This document shows, piece after piece, positions 33,501 through 43,405 of a DNA stretch of 64,000 nt. The DNA comes from Owenia fusiformis (taxonomy: Eukaryota > Annelida > Polychaeta > Sabellida > Oweniidae), in contig CAIIXF020000009.1 in the NCBI GenBank assembly GCA_903813345.2, forward strand, positions 33,793,259-33,857,258, read 5' to 3'. The number at the start of each line of letters is the position of its first letter. Position 1 is the stretch's first letter. The translations under genes were made by a program, and so were the position numbers. The notes under the pieces are model-generated. The model ran no database searches and was not told where the DNA came from. It saw only the letters and a list, made by a program, of their open reading frames with translations.

Positions 33501-34610
33501 ACTTGATATGTTAGTATTGTTACATACGAAACATAATTGTTCTTCTATTTGCAGGGAAAATTCCTGTCCTTCTATCAGTTTGCTAAAACATTCAATTCTG
33601 ACACCTTTGACTATGAAGAGCTTAAAAATACAGACTTCGTTTTCATGAGGTGGAAGGTATGTTGATTTTGATATTTGATATAACAATCTGGTAAAGTAGT
33701 AAGTGGTAAAAATGTGCCATTTGTCCAAGGAATCAAGATTGGTAGCGATTAGTGACATCATAAAAATCTCCATCTCTCAGCTCATGACACAGGTGGGGCT
33801 ATTTTATGTTGGAAAGATATATAATGATCAATGGTTTACAAGGATTTTTGTTGATATTTTATATGCATGCATGTTATACATGTAAGCGTGAAAGAGCATC
33901 ATCAGTTCATCATTTCTAATTCTTCTAATGGGATTTACTCCACATTAGCGTTGCCATTATCTAGTTATATTATTTTTGCTCTGTAAATTGTTATATCAGT
34001 TAAAAACAACAATGAAAATTTTCCTTTTCTAATATGTTGCATCAAGATTGTTTTTTAAATTGTGGACTTCATAAACCTGACCCATGTTACTATCACAAAA
34101 AATCTATATTTCTATCCCATATATAGGGTTTCAAAAAAACATGGCACATCCCTCCATCTACAGCAAAAACTACTAAAAAACATGATGTATTGTTTTTTAT
34201 GACATGTGTGTTGTTGTTTCAGGAACATTTTCTTGTGCCAGACCACACTATTAAAGATATAAATGGTGCTTCATTTGCTGGGTTTTACTACATATGCTTT
34301 CAAAAGTCAACAGCCTCTATAGATGGCTACTACTACCACAGAAGCTCAGAATGGTAGGTAAAACATAATATAAGGGAATGTCCTTACTGGTCACATTGTG
34401 CTATGGACAGTAGAGTGGTAAAGGAATATTAATACAAATTGCTCATGACTTTAGACTAAAAACCTTACTTTGAAGCAAATAAAATACATATAAATGTAAA
34501 GAAAATTATACAATGATGATATCTTCTTTTAAAATGTTAATTGCAGGTTTCAGTCGCTGAATTTAACCCATGTACCAGAACACAGTGTCGCTGTATATGA
34601 GTTCAGATAA
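30422..34610 (+). CDS. GID4: GID4, substrate receptor of the CTLH/GID E3 ubiquitin ligase, 5 coding exons
   Basis: GID4 (yeast Vid24/Gid4) is the beta-barrel receptor that recognises N-terminal proline degrons for the GID/CTLH ligase. Exons are 30422-30568, 32582-32749, 33555-33656, 34223-34353 and 34547-34610. All introns are GT-AG, and the total is 612 bp (203 aa plus stop). Landmarks in order are [146 protein letters not shown] and the end YEFR. They follow human GID4 almost residue for residue. The protein is shorter than human GID4 (about 300 aa) only in the poorly conserved N-terminal tail, and the barrel is complete. Intron 1 is filled with transposons. Confidence 0.96.
30602..31182. 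mobile_element. hAT-like MITE, copy B, in GID4 intron 1
   Basis: 581 bp with inverted ends CATAGGCTAAGGGTTAAG and CCTTAGCCTATG. The 8-bp target duplication TTGTAGAC lies at 30594-30601 and 31183-31190. It begins only 34 bp after the exon 1 donor. It is the same family and orientation as copy A in ATPAF2 intron 1, without the nested insertion. Confidence 0.85.
31471..32387. mobile_element. Foldback element with inverted minisatellite arms in GID4 intron 1
   Basis: 917 bp flanked by an 8-bp direct repeat, CATTTATG (31463-31470 and 32388-32395). The outer arms are inverted: CTATCTATTGCAAGACTTAC on the left against the reverse of CTATCTGTTGCAAGACTAAC on the right. Within the arms, copies of about 39-40 bp, such as TGTCACGGTCATGCCAGGCT, repeat in opposite orientation on the two sides, with the longer array at about 32040-32290. 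A short TACCCT-family copy sits in the centre (31882-31976). Foldback elements with tandemly repeated arms are known (FB/Galileo type). Three overlapping plus-strand frames through the arms are repeat translations, not genes. Confidence 0.75.
31882..31976 (-). repeat. Internally deleted copy of the TACCCT...AAAGGGTA family
   Basis: Reverse copy of 95 bp joining the two ends of the element seen at 50034-50411: TACCCTTTGCATTCGTTTGA with AAAGAGAGCTTCGTCTTC at one side and GACTCTGCACGCAGGGTA at the other. It lies in the middle of the foldback element. Confidence 0.65.
32582..32749 (+). CDS. GID4: GID4 exon 2
   Basis: Acceptor TTTTTCTAG and donor TGG|GTACGT (56 codons, phase 0). Encodes [20 protein letters not shown] and onward to [13 protein letters not shown], the most conserved block of the family. 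The internal ATG (MENSY) is not the start, because exon 1 joins in frame with homology. Confidence 0.95.
33555..33656 (+). CDS. GID4: GID4 exon 3
   Basis: 102 bp in phase 0, acceptor TATTTGCAG and donor AAG|GTATGT. Encodes [20 protein letters not shown] then [14 protein letters not shown]. Confidence 0.95.
34223..34353 (+). CDS. GID4: GID4 exon 4
   Basis: 131 bp with acceptor TTGTTTCAG and donor TG|GTAGGT, splitting a Trp codon. Encodes [20 protein letters not shown] and [20 protein letters not shown] then SSE, strands of the degron-binding barrel. Confidence 0.95.
34547..34610 (+). CDS. GID4: GID4 exon 5 (last coding)
   Basis: Acceptor TTAATTGCAG. The first base completes TG|G (Trp), then [20 protein letters not shown] and TAA. 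The C-terminus is identical in length to the vertebrate family end. Confidence 0.95.
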
Positions 34611-35111
34611 ACCCCCATTTTTCCAACAGGATGAGATTATCAAATTGGTGGAGATGGAAATATGAACCATACTGAGGAGTCGTGGAGTGAAATTTATCGT
34701 AATATTCAATGGAATTTTCCCTTGCTCGAGCTCTAGGGAAATTTCTGCTCCATTGGGGGAAATTTCCCCTCCATAGTGCCAAATTAAGAGATTATGGATG
34801 ACAATGTTGAAGGAATGGCAAATACGATCCATTAGTAATAGAATTGATTCTGTGAATGAATTAAACATACACAATTACCATCTAATTGTACTGAGACAAT
34901 TTCTCTTATTGTTTGTCATCAACCTGTGTAACTACGTATATCGTGCAGTCCTTCATAATCATATCTGCCAACCCTCGGTATGATTCAGGAGGTGATCAGT
35001 TTTTGGCATCTCTCGGGCGATGGATCCCTTGTATAGTCTAACCATATTGCTTAGATAACCACTGGTTAAGGGACATTGCTTATTATTATACCATGTGTAA
35101 GCCATTGTATA

Positions 35112-35117
35112 AATAAA
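35112..35117 (+). terminator. GID4: Candidate poly(A) signal of GID4
   Basis: First good AATAAA after the stop codon, giving a 3' untranslated region of about 500 bases. Later AATAAA hexamers exist (near 37237), so longer isoforms are possible. Confidence 0.45.
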
Positions 35118-35540
35118 CAATTGATAGTATGGACCAGATTTTCTTGTAATTACCCATGGGCTCTTAAATGAAAATTGGATTTTTGTTATGTTTTGCTTTG
35201 TAATTTAATCCAATTTGAGTTTTTAAAATACTTTCTATAAACTTATATAAGACCCACAGATATTTTCATTCAAATATTTTAAAGAATGTTTAAAGGTTGA
35301 TCGTGATCATAATTGGTATTTTATATGCACTTTATAAAGCAAAAATAAGTTGTACAAAATTAGGTCATGATATTGAAGAACTTATAATTTACATAGAAAA
35401 TAATAACTGATTGCATTATTTTGGCAGTAAGTTCAATTAATTACATGTGGGCCAAATGAAGGGACCTTATAGTAAGAAAATTTGGTTTGTATCCCATAAT
35501 ACATGAAAAGCATGAATTGCCAATATTTTAATAGGGGTGA

Positions 35541-35610
35541 ACAAAGTAATGCACCTGCCACTAATCCAATCAGATTCATGATACTTGGATGTGACATTGC
35601 TATGAATTCT
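35541..35610 (+). repeat. 70-bp perfect direct duplication, copy 1
   Basis: ACAAAGTAATGCACCTGCCA through to GCTATGAATTCT is repeated without a visible difference at 36938-37007. Flanks on either side are unrelated. Confidence 0.85.
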
Positions 35611-35772
35611 GATTTTCATTTGCAGGAAAGATTATAGTGTTAAATGTTGAAGCAACCAGGACTCTCATCTTTGTTGCCCCTTTAAAGCAAGTACATGCAT
35701 TTGAAAGTTTTTCATGCTTTTCAAAACAAACAATTGAGTTTGGGGCAATATTCAATACTTCAGTAGTGTTTT

Positions 35773-35927
35773 TATGCCACCACCACAAGTAGTGACATAT
35801 TGTTATAGTCTCCAACTTTTTTTTGTGGGTGGTGTTTGGCAGAAGACACTTAGTGTTCGGCCATTGGCGTGTTGTGTCTGTAACAAATGGCAGGCAGTGA
35901 CATTTTGCATGTTCATGCCTCGTTATC
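35773..35927 (+). repeat. ATGTCACCACC repeat family, copy 7
   Basis: Starts ATGCCACCACCACAAGTAGT, with GTTATAGTCTCCAACTTTTT, GTTCGGCCATTGGCG and TCTGTAACAAATGGCAGGCA, and ends TTTTGCATGTTCATGCCTCG. Confidence 0.75.
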
Positions 35928-36937
35928 TCATGTGATGGTATTGAGTTAATGAATGATACAAGAACAATTTCTTATTTGTACTTTATGTTATACTGCTGTG
36001 CAGTTTCATGTAACAGGTACTAGTTTAGGAGTGCTGCGGATGTGTTAACCCACCAATGTACATGTGCATTATTGTGAAATCACTCAAATGAAGTTACCTT
36101 ATTTGTAAAATGTGTAAATATGCAATTTCAAGTATATTGTAAAAATATATGAACAAAAAAGCATGTACATGTTCACATATCTTCATTTTGTTGATATTGA
36201 TTTTGTATTTTGTTGATAAATTTTATTCGTATGACATTGTATACCTGTCTGTTAAAGGTGCAACAATTAGTACAGAGGCGCCATTCAACGATCATCGACC
36301 AGTGTCAAAATACATGTATATTTAATTTAGGATATTTCATCAAGACTAACATATGTTTTCATTATCTTCAAAGAAACTCCCTGGATGAACATCATTTCAG
36401 CTGATATTCCTCTTGAAACATGGTGGATCTTAAAAAACTATAAGTGGGACTCCCTTTATAGAAGCTTTTAACTGAATTTACACTTCTTAATGCTGAAATT
36501 GATAGTTTATCCATACATGTCAAGAAAATAGGTATGTCAAAGAAGATGTTTAGCCAGATATTGACCTGATAGCTCAGAAAAAATAAAAAAATTCTAATTT
36601 TCTCTACAGTCATTGTTGCCCCTTTAAGACACGAGATATTTGCAATCTCATTGAAAAAAATGTAATGTTAGAGAGAAACTGCGAGTTTTACCACTGACTA
36701 AAAATTGTGTGATAATATTTGTTCATTGTGCTTGTGAACTGTCAATAGATGACATAAACTTTGTCCAATTAATTTTACTTAAAAATCTCACAACTAGTTT
36801 ATTATCTTTCGAGTAAAAATAACGTCATAATGTAAAGAGAATAATTAGAATTAGTTTGATTAATGTAGCGTACATTTAGTTTTGTTAAAGCAAAAGTGGA
36901 TTGTTTTCCAATATGCAAGAGAAGTAATGTACTAAAC

Positions 36938-37007
36938 ACAAAGTAATGCACCTGCCACTAATCCAATCAGATTCATGATACTTGGATGTGACATTGCTAT
37001 GAATTCT
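36938..37007 (+). repeat. 70-bp perfect direct duplication, copy 2
   Basis: Identical by eye to 35541-35610, in the same orientation and about 1.4 kb away. Confidence 0.85.
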
Positions 37008-37993
37008 AAGCACATTTGGACTTCTGTTTCAAAATATATGTAGTGTATATGTAGTTCTTTACAACTATAGGAATGTGATTTTATTACATGGATTACCATA
37101 TTGAATTCTAGTTGTGGTATTTACAGCAGTAGTTGTTAAATCTTGTACAAACCTGATTTATTGTACACTGTACAAGTTATTTTTAAAATAAAAATGATTT
37201 AAATATTTGACTGATATTATTGTCTATGGTCGGTGAATAAAGATATTATTTATGATATACCAAAACTGTTTTCCCTGTTGAAACAAATGCTGTATGAGCT
37301 ATTAAGATTTTTGTCATTTTATATGCATTAAGGCAAAATCAAAATAATCCAGCTTATATTAAGAGTAATTTCATTGTGTATAGTGTACCTAAACCTTACC
37401 TTGTGCCAATATGGCCTCTTGGTCTATACTGACCCAGACAGAGGCAGTATTTGCTGACAAATTAATTTGGGTAGAAGAAAACCTAGACAAAAAGCTCTCA
37501 TTTAGGCATCTTAACTAGCCAAATTGGCAAACTTGATAATGCAATGTCTTTATGATATCCACTGGAAGGAACTATGTAGTACAATGTATCATTTTTCTGG
37601 ATGTAATCCTACTCATATACCCCATCCCACGATAAGATGAAAGAAAAATGATTTTAACAATTTCAGGTCAATCATAATTGTGCTTCATTTTAGCATGGAT
37701 TTTTTAAAAACACTGGGCCAAATATAAAATATGAGACACAGAATGAATTCACTAGATAATCATGACTAGCACAAATCTTCTGCCCTCTAGAAAAGTAAGA
37801 AATTAAATTCCATGAAAATCAAGAGGACTGCCTCTCATATACATATTACTAAATCTGTAGAATTTACCTTTCAAGTGACTTTGGCACACAAATGGGACCT
37901 TAACTGCCACCTATAATACTTGATTCCATTGGGCAATATTGAAACGAATATCTAATAATAAGGTTATGACATGATGTGTGAACTCCAATATAC

Positions 37994-38399
37994 TAGATGC
38001 GAGTAGAAATAATCTCGATTTATTCATAATTTAGTTAAAATGATATCATATTTGAAGTCTACATGTAAAATTGCATCTAGAAATGTTAAAAAAGTATTTA
38101 CCATTTTGAAAATTCAATTTTCTTTGAAAATGTGTCTTCTTGGTTAGGGAGATTCCCCATAGACCTCATGTTACAAAACCACAAAAAGTGAAATATCTTT
38201 TCTTGGGCAGATAATATTTTCTTTACTGGACATATTTTTGTTCATATAACTATCAGGGGACACATTAGGATTTTATGAAAATTGATCCACTTTAACTGAT
38301 AGTATTCAAGTTTAAGAGAACTTTCTTATATACCTGCCATGTTAATTAACCCGAATCTGCCACCTGGTGGTGAACCTGGTAACTACCTACTGGCATCTG
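37994..38399. mobile_element. CAGATGCGAGTAG element, second copy
   Basis: About 406 bp and collinear with 28906-29315, including TGAAATATCTTTTCTTG, GGGGAGATTCCCCATAGACC-like text and a CACCTGGTGG block near the right end. One base of each terminal repeat has changed. Confidence 0.7.
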
Positions 38400-38739
38400 G
38401 GACTCTGGGTAAGTGCGCATAATTTTGCCAACACTTTTATGACAGCATATGGATCAGTATCCAGTGCGGCTACATGCAACTACATGTATACAATATGAAT
38501 AAAATACAAAGTCATGTATAATTTCTTTAAAACAATGTTACATAAACTAAAATGATCATAGACATAAATCTTGGGGCTTGTACAATTGGATGAAAATGGG
38601 TTTTTCAATGCTGTCAAATAATCTAAAATAGTCTTGTCCCCAACATCTGATCATCAGGATTCAGGGCGTATGATCAGATATTCCCGTCCCGTGTATTTCA
38701 ATTTCTAATCTCATTTCCTTTTCGTTCAGTGTAACTCAC

Positions 38740-38821
38740 ATCCGGGTACTTGACCCCAACATGGCGCCTGCAAAAAATAAGGAAATGAAAATTTTGTTGT
38801 AAACTTCCTGTGTTTACTCAG
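38740..38821 (+). promoter_or_regulatory. Candidate transcription start and 5' untranslated exon
   Basis: A locally GC-richer patch with CATCCGGG and AACATGGCGCC, the latter a good YY1-type site as found at many TATA-less starts. It is followed by an open stretch ending CAG|GTAGGC at 38821/38822, a good donor. The ATG inside the YY1 site opens only a 13-codon frame. If real, this is the first, non-coding exon of a plus-strand gene whose coding exon begins at 46087. This is inferred from motifs only. Confidence 0.35.
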
Positions 38822-39451
38822 GTAGGCTGCTTTATTGGTTATTAATATCATCCTCCATTATATAAGAATTGTTTTCATATGTCCCAAAATACTTCTTTTT
38901 TAGTTTTGATTTCTCCATATGGAAGCAAAAGGTCTTCATTGACCGAATAATCATAGCAAAAAATAAAAACGATCTGCAAAAGTGCAAAACAAAATTTGTA
39001 GGACCCCAACCTCTAACTAATTATTGTCGACTGTCTGAAGAAAAAGTATTGGCATTTTTGTAATTAGATTATTCATTATGTATAGTGTTGAGGTTGTTCT
39101 TTCTCACTATAGTCTGATGATTGATGCTTGGTTATTTTGGTTGTCATGCTGACATGACAATGTCATCTGTCAATGTGATTTGAATAGGAACGGATGGTTC
39201 TTTCAAGCTCATATTTGTTTACTGGATTCATGGAAGGATGTGGCGTTATGTGATTTATATTATTGTGTTGCCACTCTCCCAGTGTTCCACTTTAGACCTC
39301 CTTCTAGACCTTGAAGATTATGATAAAATGCTATGATTCATCGAATACATTTAAGACAAGAGTTTAATTTAGTGTTGTATCAAAGCATGTAAATGTATAT
39401 GTAAAACAAACTGTTCTATGCAATGATTTCTGCTCCCTATCCTTACTCCTA

Positions 39452-39688
39452 CAGTTGGGGACATAAATAAATGACAGGTGGATTTGCTGAAGTGAGGATT
39501 TCCCATGTTAAAAATAAGAGAATTTACAAGAGGCCATAAATCAGTGGATGAGATTATACAAAATGTAAAATATACAAATTTTAAGGGATATGTATCTAGA
39601 CAATATTGGAAATTATGGGCTTTCAGACCACCATAATTAGGAAATGGTGATCGAAAATCGACCTGTCATTTATTTTTGTCCCCAACTG
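39452..39688. mobile_element. TA-flanked MITE (CAGTTGGGGACA ends)
   Basis: 237 bp with near-perfect 28-bp inverted ends (CAGTTGGGGACATAAATAAA against its reverse), flanked by TA at 39450-39451 and 39689-39690. Tc1/mariner-type by structure. Confidence 0.8.
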
Positions 39689-39690
39689 TA

Positions 39691-40000
39691 GAGTCCATTT
39701 CACTGTTTAATTGCCTCAGTAAAACCTAAAAATTAAGAAATCTAAATATCATTGTGCAATAATATATGGAAAATATATTCCTATTGTACATGAATGACAT
39801 TCGTCATCAAATTACAAGAGGGCACAGGCTTATTGCACAAAAAACTAAAAAAATCTGAAATATACATGTACATGTACAAATGTCATTCATGTACAATTTG
39901 AATATTATATATGTAACTTTTCCATATATTATTGCACAATGGTCTCCCGATTTCTTATTTTTGGGGTTCTACTGACGCAATAATACAGTGAAATGGACTC
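39691..40000. mobile_element. TA-flanked MITE (GAGTCCATTTCACTG ends), directly abutting its neighbour
   Basis: 310 bp with ends GAGTCCATTTCACTGTTTAA and the reverse of GAGTCCATTTCACTGTATTA. The arms continue inward (ATTGTGCAATAATATATGGA and its reverse; TGTACATGAATGACAT and its reverse). The left TA (39689-39690) is the same dinucleotide that ends the previous MITE. Confidence 0.8.
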
Positions 40001-43000
40001 TAAGATTTCTCAATTTCTTGTCTAAATCTCTGCACAGACAACGGAATGACCCTTTTTCTTATACAAATTACAGATGTCATAAGAGGTACAATATCCCTTG
40101 ATGCAACACTAAGCCAGCTCCAATTCCTTGGGAAATCAAAAATGTACAGGAGAGAAGGGGGAAAATATGTATGAAAGTGTGCATCCACATGCCTATCTGT
40201 CTTTCCTTTTACTATATGATTTATCAGTCAGGATGGTTTCCCAGAAACAATGCAGAAGTGTTCAGATATTTATTCCATCAGCAGTCAAACTTATATTTAT
40301 GGTCACAGGGAGTTTCCTTTCAATTTTAAAATGAGTTGTAAACCATAGATCTATTTTTTTGAATGTTAGGTTTATATTGTATTCTATTCAAATTCTATCA
40401 CTGTTAAACTGTATATCTGCTTTAAATGGGCTTGTTGGCCTTTTGCAGATTATTGATGGAGATGTAGATGTAGGTTATAATCATAACAGATATGACATGA
40501 TATCTTTGCTTAGAGAGTAGGATTTAATGTTATGCAATGTTCTTTCTACATTGAAATCACTGAGGCACAACACGTCAATTTTTTCCATAACATTAAAACA
40601 CTCCTCAATTTAATTCAGTTCGATGTGTATCCTAAAGTGTTGCAATAAAAAAGGGAAATCTTAGAATTTCGCACAAAAAAATACAAAAACCTAAAATGTT
40701 GCACAAGAATTACAAAATCTTAAAGGCCCCATATATATTTTGAACCACTTGAGCTTATATTCTAGTCCCCTCCCTTGCTCCAGAAAAATAATAAAATCCT
40801 CTACACAGAATAATCACAGAGAGCACAGTGTTATGCTCTACAGTACATGTAGATGGAATTATCCGGTTGGGATATCAAGATGAAGTTGGTGCAACCGAAA
40901 ACTTAAGAATCTGCAATCATGCGTTTTCAGTCATTTTCTCTTGTTTATCTCTCAGTATGAAAATAACTAGGTATATAACAAACTTGTTTCACTTCAAACG
41001 TACATGATCATAAAGCTTAGTGACATATCTAATGAATGATTTTTAAACAAATCTTTACCAAGATGATAACTGGAACTATCTGAAGTGTACTTTAAACAAT
41101 TCTGAATGCAAGTATTATGTATTGCTTGCTAAGACAGAAGTTTTCCAAGTGCCCCATATTCAAAACCCAGCATCTGGAATTCAGAAACTCAATAGACGGA
41201 TAGGTGGTCAGATTGCAGTTACAGATTAGTAAAAACAATTACTCCAAATAGATTGTCTACATCATTTAAGAAATACAATTGAATAAGCTTTTATATGATG
41301 TATAACATATGGGGGTATGTTATCTTGGCTTGGCTATTGAGAGGGGGGCAATTATTTTAAAAAAAACTGTTTGTATATAGTGTTCACGTATAGTAAAATC
41401 CAAATTTTAATTGCATGATTTTGTTTAGTGGCTGTATCAGTGTATCATTGATATCGTTATAACCTAGAAAATGTTATCTTGTATGGTCAACATTGCCCCA
41501 TCAACAGTATAAGTACATGCGTTACACTTTATCTCAGTACAAATAATAACAGTTAGATTAGACATTGTTTGATGTTGTTAGCTTGTTCTAAAATGTTCTT
41601 ATTTCTACGTCTATTCTTATTACTTATTAGTATGTTAGTTCGATTTAAAGATATAAGTATAATTCATATCTAATTTCTATATACAGTAGATTCATATCTA
41701 GTTGTTATTGTGCTTAAGTGTCACACTAGACTTTCAAGGGCATTTTTAACATCAGAACAAGTTCAAAATTTTTTTACGCTGTACATTTGTTCTTCATCTT
41801 TGTGAATTTGATACGTTGTCTGGCGTTGGTATGAATTGGTTGCCATGGCATTCAAGCTTAGCTCAAATGCAGACTAATTTTTTTGTAGAAGTGAACATGA
41901 TCTGCTTAACCACCTATACCATTTAAAATGCAGTGTAATTTCAACCATAGATGTTGTAATATATCTACAGTATTTATCTTTAATTTATAATTGAGGAAAA
42001 GGTAAGCATTGTTTGAATATGTTCTGTAGTATGTCCAAGTATTTTTTTGTTGATTTATTGATATTTATATAATGCGAGAACTTCAAAGAAATCAATTTTT
42101 AGAATTGTATATATATTTTTATAGCAACATATTTTACCCTGGATCTCTAGACGCAAGCCACACTCCCCTCTGAGAATCACAAATGATCTCCTATTTTGAT
42201 GCATAAAAGATCAAAACTGTTTCATATATGACCTTCTTGGTCTTAACTGAGATTGAACATGAAATGAATGTTAGCTTTTTATATGTAGAACATAGGGTCA
42301 TAATAATCTGACTCTGTTGTCTGATTTGAGGTATACCAGATCAAAGAACTAGCTCTGAATAAAAGAGTAAAGATGAAGTGAAATCAGTCTTGAGTTGAGA
42401 ATGATACTCATATTTGTAATGCTATTCCACTTATAAAATGAAAATGAATAGGTTATGTACTTCCTTAAATATTGGCAAGTATTGTGTTGGTTGTGTCACT
42501 TTGAACTCTGAAATAGACTAGGTAATGCCTTTGAAAGTCGAGTTGTCATAAGCTTTATTATGTTTATCGATGCTTAATCAATGATAAATTCTGAAAGTAT
42601 ATTCTTTGAGTCTTACTTTATATGTGTTAGTGTTTTTTAACCAGTATATTCCAGTTAAGTCTCCAGAATGTAATTTCCTTTTGGCTTGATACTGATAGAG
42701 ATCTGGCTAGAGAATTTTATGAACATGCTTAATTGTGGTTAGCACTTAACATGGTCCACATCTTTCAAGACTATTCTTTGCATTACTGTGTTTTCAAGAA
42801 AATGGTGAATCAGCTTCTTGTGGAAAATATGATGAAGTGCTAATATAAGGTCTATACTTCTGTACAGATAGGACCGTTCCCTGTGTAGTTGATTCAGTCA
42901 TTAATACATCCTATAGGACAGCATTTAGTCTGTAATACATCCTATAGGACAGCATTCAGTCTGTAATACATCCTATAGGACAGCATTTAGTCTGTAATAC

Positions 43001-43032
43001 ATCCTATAGGACAGCATTTAGTCTGTAATTAG

Positions 43033-43150
43033 AGGTTATGTCACTATCGTGGCATATATGCCCGAGGTCTCAGTGATATATGGCCCGACCTTGGGAGGGA
43101 CATTGATCTCTGAGAACCGAGGGCGTATGTGCCACGATAGTGACATAAAC
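43033..43150. repeat. Hairpin with TTATGTCACTATCGTGGCA arms
   Basis: The left arm GTTATGTCACTATCGTGGCA is matched by the right arm TGCCACGATAGTGACATAAA, with CATATATGCCC/GGGCGTATG inside. The loop is moderately GC-rich. It forms the first half of the insertion inside the minisatellite. Confidence 0.7.
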
Positions 43151-43153
43151 GAT

Positions 43154-43405
43154 TTATAACATACCTATGATGATGTAGACTTGTCAGAGAGTACCGTTTT
43201 CTTATAGAATTGACAAACAAATGGTTTGAAAATGATTGAAATGAGTTTAGAAAAATTGCTCGCGCAGTTTTATCTTCGATTGATTGGTTATGACGTCAGC
43301 GCCTTGACCAATCAGAAAGTTAGTGGGCGCGGGCTTTTCAAAACTTATATTGGCCCGCTGTCTTGTGTACACTTTGCACTATACATCATCATAGGTATGT
43401 TATAA
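43154..43405. mobile_element. MITE with perfect 24-bp inverted ends carrying CCAAT and CRE sites
   Basis: Ends TTATAACATACCTATGATGA (24 bp in all) and its exact reverse complement up to about 43404. Inside, a perfect CRE, TGACGTCA, lies at 43291-43298 between GATTGG (an inverted CCAAT) and GACCAATCAG. A GC-rich GGGCGCGGGC follows. The layout resembles a small promoter, but activity is unknown. Confidence 0.75.

Larger units (their letters stand above)
35118..38700. other. Region downstream of GID4 without a visible gene
   Basis: It may include extended GID4 3' untranslated sequence. It holds one ATGTCACCACC family copy, a perfect 70-bp direct duplication and one CAGATGCGAGTAG element. No other coding or RNA signal is seen. 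Confidence 0.5.
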
